From NCBI GenBank assembly GCA_016786725.1, contig JAEUVU010000016.1, positions 1 to 64,000 of the forward strand: a stretch of 64,000 nucleotides of DNA. Direction: 5' to 3'. The notes under the pieces were generated by a model. The model was given only the letters and a program-made list of their open reading frames with translations. It had not been told where the DNA came from and did not search any database. The position numbers and the translations under genes are program-made. The DNA comes from Ferruginibacter sp. (GTDB taxonomy: Bacteria > Bacteroidota > Bacteroidia > Chitinophagales > Chitinophagaceae). Positions 1 to 9,100 of the stretch are shown here, piece by piece (within the stretch, counting starts at the first letter, position 1; each line of letters starts with the position of its first letter).

Positions 1-884
1 TAACTAACCTCCTGGCCTTCACATTCAAGGGCAATATGATCCGGGCTGCGCAATACCTGCGCTTCAAAAAGATCAACGATCGTTTGATCCTCAGGATAAA
101 AGGCAGCAGTGGCATTGTAGGTCTCCAGTAAAAGATGGCGCTCGGCATCACTAGAAAGTAAGCCACCCAACCCGATCTTCCCAATTAGTTGTTCAGGATT
201 ATCCATCAGGGTCTTTAAGAAGGAAAAATAAGCATGTGCAAGTCTTTGTATATAGCCCCGGGAAAATTTACCATTGTTATAGGTAACAGTTAAAGTTTGT
301 GCGCCGGAATTAAAAAAAGAGAATAACAGATCAACCTGTAATTCATCAAAAGAAGACAGTTGCTGGAGTCCGTTAACCACACACCCAATCACACCGGTAT
401 CAGCGAGCTGCTGCTTTTCCAAACCAAGCATATAATGAACAGGATAGTTGCTGTGCCTGACCCCATGCACAAAATCTTCCTTTATGTGATTTACATATTG
501 TTTAAAATTAAATTCAGAAAAGCCTCCGGACATAACGGGAACAATTGCATTTTGTGAGCCTGAAATTTGTATATCCTGATAAGCAGGAGTGAAAATGCAG
601 GCACCTGAAACTGAACCGTATCGCTGGATAAGAATACTTAAACCCGCAAGTAGTATAATGTGTTTAGCTTTGTAATTAGCTGCAATCTTCTCCAAAGCTG
701 CATATATTTCCCGGGGAACATCAACATGATATTCGTCATTTGCTCTCTTCAGATTGCTACAATCATAATCCTGTAAAGGATTGATGTTTTCAATAGTAAT
801 TGTTTTTTCTCCCCAATATTTACGTTCTGCAAATTTCTTATTGGCATTAAGGGATACAAAATCAAGCTTTGATTCTGCTAACAT
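1..884 (-). CDS. NRPS, partial: half condensation domain followed by start of an adenylation domain
   Basis: An uninterrupted frame runs from an ATG at 884 off the left edge of the window (about 294 residues visible), so the gene is incomplete at its 3' end. It opens directly with the C-terminal lobe of a condensation domain: RKYWGEK near residue 21, a lobe segment ending IILLAGLSILIQRYG, and later HSNYPVHYML. No HHxxxDG catalytic motif precedes it. From about residue 250 the linker and start of an adenylation domain appear (YNATAAFYPEDQTIVDLFEAQ, with a VLRSPDHIAL-type continuation). It lies 86 bp downstream of the 1041-residue NRPS, which ends in a complete condensation domain, so the two proteins together would form C-C*-A. 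This is the third NRPS gene of the operon. Being an NRPS is secure; the substrate is unknown because the A-domain core is outside the window. Confidence 0.88.
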   Translation of the reverse strand, partial: MLAESKLDFVSLNANKKFAERKYWGEKTITIENINPLQDYDCSNLKRANDEYHVDVPREIYAALEKIAANYKAKHIILLAGLSILIQRYGSVSGACIFTPAYQDIQISGSQNAIVPVMSGGFSEFNFKQYVNHIKEDFVHGVRHSNYPVHYMLGLEKQQLADTGVIGCVVNGLQQLSSFDELQVDLLFSFFNSGAQTLTVTYNNGKFSRGYIQRLAHAYFSFLKTLMDNPEQLIGKIGLGGLLSSDAERHLLLETYNATAAFYPEDQTIVDLFEAQVLRSPDHIALECEGQEVS

Positions 885-970
885 TATAGTTGTTTGATCG
901 TTATAAAAATCTACTGAGGTTATCTGTATTAAGAAGTGGTTGCGTACAGTACATGTTGCAATACCAGTCT

Positions 971-3900
971 CTAAAAGTTAAAAGATATATCGCTGTCGGC
1001 CAGCTGAGGCTGAGACTGGGGCTCCTCGATAAAACTGGAAATACAGAGATTTGGATCACCGGCAATTTTTGCAACAAGATTTTTAAAAACCCCTACTAAA
1101 AGCTGCACATCTGAATCAGAGAAATAGGCATTGGAATATTCTATCCGGAATGAAAGATATTCTTTGTCTTCCACAGCAATCATGGAAAAAGGATATTTCG
1201 CCTCACCACTGAATACCTGGTGGTTTATAAAATTATTATTGTAAGACATTGAATCGTTGTTTTCATAATTCTGGAAAGTGAACATGGTATCAAATATGTT
1301 CTTTACCGGTTCAGACCTTCCAACATTGAGGTCGCTAAGCATATCTGCCAGGTCATACAACTGCCTGCTTCCGGCCTCTATAAGGTACTGATGGAGGCCT
1401 TGTAAAAAATATTTATACGCTGCCTCCGTATCAACCTTATATCTTATTGGCAACGTTTTTACAAACATACCAATGGTGTCTTCAAACTCAGCATGCATCC
1501 TGCCAGAAGCAGCAATACCCACGACCAGATCCAGCTGGCCTGTAATTTCGGACAGATAGATAAAATAGATTGATAACAATACAGAAAACATGGTGATGTT
1601 TGGATCAGCAACACCTGACATTATTTCGTTTATTGCTGACTTTTCAATTAGAAAGAAAGTCTCATTTCCCGCATTTGCATCACTGGCGTTGTGATTACTG
1701 GGGAATTTTAATTTCGGGATGCCGTCCTTGAATACATCCATCCAAAAACCACTTAATGCTTTGTAATCTGCTGTTGCCCGGTAAGCAAATTCCCACTCTG
1801 TATAATCTTTATAGTGATAAGTTACCGGGTTCAAAGTCTCTTCATTAAAAAGTGCCATAAAATCTTTTTCAAGATTCATCTGTGAGATACCATCACAAAT
1901 AATATGATGAATATCGATCACCAGCAATATCATCTCTTCGGTTAGCTGTATAATAACACATCGTAACAGAGGCGGTTTCTCCAGGTTAAAGGGCTGTACA
2001 AAGTCATTGATGATAACATGGGCATCTTTTCCTTCGGCATTGATCTCATTTACAAAAAAATCAACATCATCGAGTATAAACTGAACCAACTTGCCTTTAA
2101 CCATTTTAAAGCCTGTTCTTAAACTTTCGTGGCGTTGTACCAGCAACCTTATATTTTTCTTTATTTTTTCGGATATTGATTTGCCATTGATCTTTATGGC
2201 CATGGGTAAATTATAGGCTTTGTTATCTTTCTGGATAAAGTAGTCGTAGTACATTCTTTCCTGCGCCAGTGAAGTGTGATAAAATTCTTTAACTGGAGTC
2301 TTCTGGATGCTCATTAGCTTATCCTTTCCTGCAAGCTGAATATAGGCCGCCTGCTTTTGAATGGTAAGATTTTTAAACAGCCCGCTCAGAGTAATTTTTA
2401 CACTGAATTCATTATAAATTCTAGCAATCAACCGCATTATCGTCAGTGAATTACCGCCAATCCTTTGAAATTCGTGTGTAACAGATATTTTCTCCTTGCC
2501 CAATATATCATGCCAGATATGCAATAGCTTTTCTTCAATGCTGTTAGCCGGAGGTTCTATTGCTTTATCCGGTTTACTATTTTGTAATGTCTTATAATCT
2601 ATTTTGCCATTACTCAATAAGGGAAAAGATTCAACAATAATTATATCGGCAGGAATCATATAGTCCGGCAGTTCATGTGCCAGGTAATTGCGAAGTTCCT
2701 CATAGACTTTTTCGGCCGGCAATTCATTACTGCTAATTATGACATAGGCAACCAAATATTCTTCGCTGCATTCTTCTTTTATAACAACTGCATTTTTAAC
2801 AAAGTCTGACTCGCAAAGCACGTATTCAATAGCATCCAGCTCTACCCGCACCCCCCTTAACTTCACCTGCCTGTCTTCCCTGCCAATCAGATCAATGTTG
2901 CCGTCTGTTAACTTTCTTGCCTTATCGCCGGTTTTAAAAGCTGTGATTTCACCGTGTTCCCGGGAAGGTATTTTCAAAAATCTAGCATTTGTTAAGTCCG
3001 CATTATTGAGGTATCCTTTTGAAACATATTGCGAACTGATGTACAAATCTCCCGCCACGAGTGTATTGCAGGGCTTAAGCTCGGCAGACAAGATAAGTAA
3101 AGAGGTGCCGGCTATAGGTTTACCGATTGGGATCCTTGTTTTTGCGGTATCCTGTGGATTGATCCTGTAAAATGACCGGATCATAGTGGTTTCGGTAGCA
3201 CCATACAGGTTAACCAATTGTATTCTTGAACTAAAAATGCTATACCAATTAACCAATTCTCCCGGAATTATTTTTTCTCCTGACAGCAATACATATTTCA
3301 GCAGTGGATAATCGTCAACAATAATGTTCTTATTATTTATAAGTCGAAACAGGCTCGGAACACAATGAATGAAATTTATTCCATTCCTGTTTAACCATGG
3401 AGTAATTAATTCCGGGGAAAGTATATCGCTCTTATTTTCGGGAATGCAAATGATACCGCCGGTAAACAGCGGAACGAAAACATCTCTTAAAAACGCATCG
3501 AAATACGGGCTTATAAATTGGCTGAACCTGAAGCCTTCATGGATATCGAATTCTTCAATTTCCCATTTTAAAAATTGTACCAAACTGGCATTCTTTCCAA
3601 TAATACCCTTGGGCATCCCGGTTGTACCGGAGGTAAAATATACATACAGGCTATCCTCTTCTTCATATTCCGGATAGATCAAAGTACCTGACTGTTCTTC
3701 GCTAATGCCTGCAAGAATATCTTCTATAAAATACACATCTGCGCCATGAAGCGAATTAACATTTTGCTGCACAACTGCCCTGGAAGTGATGATATATTTC
3801 AACTGAAGTTCCCCGAACATATGCTCCTGGCGTCTTGCAGGCATTGAAGGATCAAGGGGTACAAATTGGCAGCGTGCGTTAGCTATCCCAATCATAGCTG

Positions 3901-4096
3901 AAATTATCAGGGGAACATCTCCTGAAAGTATACCAATTGCAGATTCGGAAGCGCATTCCTTCTCTAATAGAAAAAATGTGATCTTATCAGCCTTTTTTAA
4001 TAGCTGACTGTATGTGGTCTGCTCTCCATCCATGTCAATTGCCACTTTATCCCTGTGCGCATGCAGGCACCTGATAAGTTCATGTTGAAATATCAT
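971..4096 (-). CDS. Nonribosomal peptide synthetase, A-T-C
   Basis: A 1041-residue single elongation unit. The adenylation domain spans about residues 10-500, with A3 YFTSGTTGMPKG near 152, A5 NLYGATETT near 295, A7 FKTGD and A10 lysine in LLSNGKIDYKTL. The carrier domain carries GGNSL near 546, with Asn where His or Asp is usual but the phosphopantetheine Ser present. A complete condensation domain fills about 600-1041, with HHIICDG near 729. There is no N-terminal condensation domain, so this A domain must be served by the C domain that ends the preceding NRPS. By-eye specificity residues are D-A-R-H-L-S-L-M-I-K, close to those of the second A domain of the 3284-residue NRPS (shared R, H and L), which suggests related substrates; I do not assign one. 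The gene lies 75 bp downstream of the asparagine-synthetase gene and no thioesterase domain is present. Confidence 0.93.
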   Translation of the reverse strand: MIFQHELIRCLHAHRDKVAIDMDGEQTTYSQLLKKADKITFFLLEKECASESAIGILSGDVPLIISAMIGIANARCQFVPLDPSMPARRQEHMFGELQLKYIITSRAVVQQNVNSLHGADVYFIEDILAGISEEQSGTLIYPEYEEEDSLYVYFTSGTTGMPKGIIGKNASLVQFLKWEIEEFDIHEGFRFSQFISPYFDAFLRDVFVPLFTGGIICIPENKSDILSPELITPWLNRNGINFIHCVPSLFRLINNKNIIVDDYPLLKYVLLSGEKIIPGELVNWYSIFSSRIQLVNLYGATETTMIRSFYRINPQDTAKTRIPIGKPIAGTSLLILSAELKPCNTLVAGDLYISSQYVSKGYLNNADLTNARFLKIPSREHGEITAFKTGDKARKLTDGNIDLIGREDRQVKLRGVRVELDAIEYVLCESDFVKNAVVIKEECSEEYLVAYVIISSNELPAEKVYEELRNYLAHELPDYMIPADIIIVESFPLLSNGKIDYKTLQNSKPDKAIEPPANSIEEKLLHIWHDILGKEKISVTHEFQRIGGNSLTIMRLIARIYNEFSVKITLSGLFKNLTIQKQAAYIQLAGKDKLMSIQKTPVKEFYHTSLAQERMYYDYFIQKDNKAYNLPMAIKINGKSISEKIKKNIRLLVQRHESLRTGFKMVKGKLVQFILDDVDFFVNEINAEGKDAHVIINDFVQPFNLEKPPLLRCVIIQLTEEMILLVIDIHHIICDGISQMNLEKDFMALFNEETLNPVTYHYKDYTEWEFAYRATADYKALSGFWMDVFKDGIPKLKFPSNHNASDANAGNETFFLIEKSAINEIMSGVADPNITMFSVLLSIYFIYLSEITGQLDLVVGIAASGRMHAEFEDTIGMFVKTLPIRYKVDTEAAYKYFLQGLHQYLIEAGSRQLYDLADMLSDLNVGRSEPVKNIFDTMFTFQNYENNDSMSYNNNFINHQVFSGEAKYPFSMIAVEDKEYLSFRIEYSNAYFSDSDVQLLVGVFKNLVAKIAGDPNLCISSFIEEPQSQPQLADSDISFNF

Positions 4097-4171
4097 AAAT
4101 TAGTTTTGTTTCGGCCCTGTTGCCAGGGCAGTATGTTAAACTTCGTGGTGGATTTTGTTAAAGACGGATGA

Positions 4172-6037
4172 TTAAGACTCGCTGAAAAAGGTTTCCAGTA
4201 ATATCCCGAATGTAATAACAGTTATCAGTAAGTCGCTTTCAAAAGGAACATTCAATTTAAAACTTTCTTTGCTGTATTTATTTTTTAAACTTTCTATGGT
4301 ATCAGGATTAAAATAGCCTTGCCTTTTTATTTGATTGTACGAAAGTAAATCCTGGATGTACTCTACCTTGTTCTGCAGCAGGTAAGGGCTTCCGGGAGCA
4401 ACAAAGCCAAATTTCTCACGGTCAACAACTTTTTCAGGAACAAACCTGCTGGCCAGCTTTTTTACAATGTACTTCTCAGTGAAGTCATTCAGTTTTAAGT
4501 CGGCCGGCACCCGGGTGGAAAACTCTGCCAGATCCTTATCCAAAAAAGGATAACGAACTTCCACTGAATTTGCCAGCGCCATTTTATCTCCATGATCGGC
4601 AACTAAATGATCTACCAGCCTTACCTTATAGTCAATATAAGATCGCTTGTTTATACTGTTTCTTCCCCTGGTCCTGTCGCCGTTAATTACCGGAAAATTT
4701 ATACAGTTAAACGCATCCAGGTTATCACTGAGATCTTTTGCATAAAGCGATTTTTTAATTTTATTCAGTTCAGAGAAATTATATTCATAAAACATAGTTT
4801 CGTCACCCCAAACCTTTTTCCGAAGTTCTTTCTCCAGCGGGTCAGAAACGGTTTCTATTAAGTTTAAGGCCCGCATTTTATCGAAGCGATATCCCACATA
4901 ACCAGCGAAGAGTTCATCTGAGCCTTCTCCTGAAAGTATCACTTTAATACCTTTTGCCCTGGTAGAAGCAGATAATGCCAGGGATGCGGTGTTATAAGTT
5001 TCTTTAAGGGGGCACTCACAATGGTATACCGCCTGTTTTAATCTTTCGCTGATATCCTTAAAATAGAATGTTTTTTTATTGAGGTATGAATTACTTTGAT
5101 TGGCTATCAAAACCTGGTAAGGTGTTTCGGAAATATCAGATTCAGTGAAGTCAATGGAAAATGTTTCTTTTTTTGCTTCGGGATGCATTTGATTAACCTT
5201 CATGGTTATCATGGATGAATCCAGGCCCCCACTAAGATACAGGCCAGTGGGCACATCTGCCCTTAACCTGAGTGTGATCGCTTTTTCGAATAACTCCTCC
5301 AGCTTATCAACGTAGTGTTTTTCCCCCTCCCCATTCATTAAAATCTCTCCTTCGGGATAAATCAAGTCCCAATATTCCTTATCCAATATATGGCCGGTTG
5401 CATCTACTTTTAAAAAATGTCCATTTTCCAGGCTTTTAATATCCTTAAATATAGTTCTGGGACTTAGCAAACCAGGGAAAGTAAAAACCTGGTCAAGAGC
5501 AACCATATCTACTTCCCGTTTTACTAAAGGATGTTCCAATATTGCCTTTATCTCAGATCCAAAAATAAATACGTTATTCACAAATGTGTAGTACAGTGGC
5601 ACAATTCCCATTTGATCCCTGGCACAAAACAAATTACCCTTTTTTACATCGTATAAAACAAAAGCGAACTGGCCGTTTAATTTATTGATGAACTCCATTC
5701 CCTCCTCTTCATACAAATGTACCAGTACTTCAACATCCGAGGCAGTTTTAAAAACATGTCCTTTTGTTTTCAGCTCCTCTCTCAATTCGATATAATTAAA
5801 TATTTCACCATTGCACACGAGGAATAACGACCCATCCTCATTACTGATAGGTTGCATCCCGTTCTCCAGCCCGATGATGCTTAAACGGCTAAATCCAAAA
5901 GCAACATTATTTACAATGAGCGTATCCTGGGCATCAGGCCCCCGGTGCAACAATTTTTTGTTCATGTTGCGTATAACTTGCCTGTCAGCTTCAGTTATTC
6001 CATGATTTAACTTCATAAATCCGCAAATACCGCACAT
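4172..6037 (-). CDS. asnB: Asparagine synthetase (glutamine-hydrolysing)-like amidotransferase inside the NRPS operon
   Basis: A 621-residue protein with the class II glutamine amidotransferase fold first: nucleophile Cys2 in MCGICGF, then RGPDAQD and the CNGEIFNYIELREEL segment. The ATP-pyrophosphatase synthetase domain follows, with PP-loop YLSGGLDSS near 268 and LSGEGSDELFAGY. Family reaction: glutamine-derived ammonia is added to an aspartate carboxylate activated as acyl-AMP. Length and motif order fit ordinary AsnB proteins of about 610-640 residues. It sits between two NRPS genes on the same strand (155 bp and 75 bp gaps). It may supply Asn, amidate a carboxylate on the peptide, or be a tailoring paralogue. 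A beta-lactam synthetase role is possible in this superfamily, but the intact Cys2 glutaminase site argues against it. The fold is certain; the role in the cluster is inferred. Confidence 0.9.
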   Translation of the reverse strand: MCGICGFMKLNHGITEADRQVIRNMNKKLLHRGPDAQDTLIVNNVAFGFSRLSIIGLENGMQPISNEDGSLFLVCNGEIFNYIELREELKTKGHVFKTASDVEVLVHLYEEEGMEFINKLNGQFAFVLYDVKKGNLFCARDQMGIVPLYYTFVNNVFIFGSEIKAILEHPLVKREVDMVALDQVFTFPGLLSPRTIFKDIKSLENGHFLKVDATGHILDKEYWDLIYPEGEILMNGEGEKHYVDKLEELFEKAITLRLRADVPTGLYLSGGLDSSMITMKVNQMHPEAKKETFSIDFTESDISETPYQVLIANQSNSYLNKKTFYFKDISERLKQAVYHCECPLKETYNTASLALSASTRAKGIKVILSGEGSDELFAGYVGYRFDKMRALNLIETVSDPLEKELRKKVWGDETMFYEYNFSELNKIKKSLYAKDLSDNLDAFNCINFPVINGDRTRGRNSINKRSYIDYKVRLVDHLVADHGDKMALANSVEVRYPFLDKDLAEFSTRVPADLKLNDFTEKYIVKKLASRFVPEKVVDREKFGFVAPGSPYLLQNKVEYIQDLLSYNQIKRQGYFNPDTIESLKNKYSKESFKLNVPFESDLLITVITFGILLETFFSES

Positions 6038-6192
6038 AATTATTCGTGTTTAGATGATAACAGTAAAAAATCAGAGAAAATATGTAATCCCCGAGAAGTC
6101 TCTTTTATGACAGTATTTTTAAGCAGGCAATGCAATCATTTTTTTTCCTCTCATGAGTTTGTAATGAAAAGATGTATTTAAACTTCGGCCAC

Positions 6193-9100
6193 TCAGCCCA
6201 TATATGATTCAACAGAAACATCCATATCGATCGTTCCCACAGGAATTGCCTGATTTTGTAATACGGCACTTAAAATATTTCGATAGTATTCTGTAAACAA
6301 AGCAATTGTTTCAGTTTCGTAAAGACCATTGTTATAAATGAATGCTATTTCGATACGATTGCCTGTACTTATCGCCTCAAGCTTGAATTCATACTGGCTG
6401 ACAACATTGTCATTTTTTTCAAGTTGGATGAAGTTCAATCCGCTTTGTAAGGCGATTTCCTTTTTTTCATCAATGGCAACATAAGAGAAATGCACTTCAA
6501 CAATAGGATTTTCAAATACACTGTTATCCCCGGCTATCATAGACACCATTTGATCGAACTGAACATCCTGGTTTTCATAAGCATCCAGAACGGCCTTTTT
6601 CACATCCAATAAAAAATCTGAATAAGCAGCAGACTGGTCTAATTCAATTCGCAGCGGTAAAATGTTAACGAACGTTCCTACCAGGTTTTTAATATCCTTG
6701 TGTGTTCTGCCAATAACGTCTGTTCCAATTATAATATCCCCGCTACCTGATATCCGGGACAGCATGATGTAATAAACAGATAAGAGAATCATAAAATCAG
6801 AGACATTGAATATGTTGTTCATAGCCCTGATCCTGTTGTACAAATCTCCCTCAATTATAAGTGTTTGCGTAGAACAAATATGAAAGGAAACATTCATCCG
6901 GTTGCCATTAACAGGCAGGTCGATACGTGGCAACTGGCCAGCCAGTTTATCCACCCAGTACTTTTTTTGCAACTCCAGCTTACCTTTTCCATCCTGTATC
7001 CACTGCGCATAATCAACATACCGTACCGGCAATACAGGCAATGCTTTTCCGTGATTGATGAGCATGAAATCATTAACAAGTATCTCAAGAGAAGCACCAT
7101 CTGCTATAATGTGGTGGATATCAAGGAAGAGTATGTTCCTCCCCTTTTCATCTTTTGTTAAACCACACCGGAACAAAGGTGGTTTTGCCAGATCAAAAGG
7201 CTGTATAAAATCCTGCAAAGACTGTTTGATATTGCCAGAAGACATATTGACTGATTTCAGCTCAAATGGCACGTTTTCATAAACTTTTTGTACCACGCCT
7301 TCATCCTGCAGAATAAATCCTGTCCGCAGACTTTCATGTCTTTTGATCAGTTCTTCAAACACATGCCTGATTTGCTCGGCGCTGATATTTTCATCTACTT
7401 CAAAAGGAAATGAAATATTAAAAGCAGTACTTTCCTGATGCAGTTCATGCTGGTAAAACATACGTTCCTGAGCAGGAGATGCCGTATAGTATTCCTTATT
7501 TGCTGCCCGGGGAATATGGTCTGCGTTGTTGGCTTCCATTCCGGCAAGCAAAGATGCCAGCTTTTTGATAGATGGATTTTGAAAAACATCCCCCAGCTTC
7601 AATTTAACATGAAAAACGTGCTGAATCTCATTAATCAAATGAAATACTTTTAAAGAATGTCCGCCTGCTTCAAAAAAGCTATTATTTACAGGCAGTTTAC
7701 TTTTGTCAACCTTCAAAACATCTGCCCAAACATTCAGCAGTCTTTCTTCCGTAGCATCGAGGGATTCTTCTGTATTCGTATCTGCTGTTACAGGCGCTTC
7801 AGGCAAAGCTTTGCGATTTATCTTACCGTTTGGCAATAAAGGAATTTTATCTAAAGCAATCAGATAGGATGGCACCATGTTCCTGGGCAAAGCCGTTTCC
7901 AAATATGTCCGTAATTCTGCAAGCCCGGGTGTAAGTGTGCCAACCACGTACGCATAAATCTGGTTCTCCAACTCTTCATTTTTCTTAACGATAAGTACGG
8001 CGTCTTCAACCCCCGGAAACTTTAATATATTTTGCCTGATGTCATCGAGTTCAATCCTGATACCCCTTATCTTTATCTGCTGATCTATTCTTCCCAAAAT
8101 CTCGATTTCACAATGTTCATTCAGCCTGCCCAAATCGCCCGTTTTATAAATCAGGTCATTGGCCTGTTGTGAAAAATGATTTTTTATGTAAGTTGCCCCA
8201 TCGGGTTTCTTATCTTTTAAATAACCTGCAGCACGGTATGGAGTTCTCACATAAATTTCTCCAATCGCATACCTGGGGCACAAGTTCATTTCTTTGTCTA
8301 AAATTAAAAACTGGGCTCCGGGTATTGGTTTGATAGGAATAAAATTACGCAAACGGTCGGCGGGCTGAATAAAATAACATCCTTTTGCAAGCGTTGTTTC
8401 GGTGGGCCCATAAATGTTCACCAATTGTATCTTACTTTCAAATGCAGCATACCAATCTTCCAGCTCGAATGGCATGATCTTTTCTCCTGCCAACAGTATG
8501 TACCGGAGGCTGCTAAATTGCAGGCTGTTGGCTTTGCTTTTAAAATACTTAAAGAAACTGGGTACACAGTGAATAAGATTAATTGATTTAGCATCGATCC
8601 ATTCACATACTTTTTCTCCGGTTAAAAGATCACTTTCGTCAGGTATACATATGCTTGCTCCGGCGCATAGCGGTACGATCGTATCCCGCATAAAAACATC
8701 AAATCCGGGGTTGGTAAACTGGCTGAATTTAAAAGACCGGTTTATATTAAATGTCTGAATCTCCCATTCCACAAAATGACTCAGACCTTTATTTCTACCA
8801 ACCACGGCTTTGGGAATGCCTGTACTGCCGGAAGTAAAATATACGTAGATATTGTCTTCCACGTTGTATTTATAAGTATCAGTCGATCCTAAAGAATCTA
8901 CGGAAATGTGAGGGTATATCCACGTCATATTTTCTTTATCCTGTAAATCTGAACTCAAAAAAGCATGATCACACTGATCTGTGATAATGCAAGCAATATC
9001 TACCTGATCAATCATGGAACAAAGCCTTGTGGCAGGGAGGGAAACTTCTAACGGAACAAATATATTCCTGGATTTCAGAATCGCTAATATGGAACAAATA

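Noticed and set aside
4172..6037. Beta-lactam synthetase instead of asparagine synthetase
   Set aside because: The glutaminase nucleophile Cys2 and surrounding motifs are intact, whereas beta-lactam synthetases lose glutaminase function.
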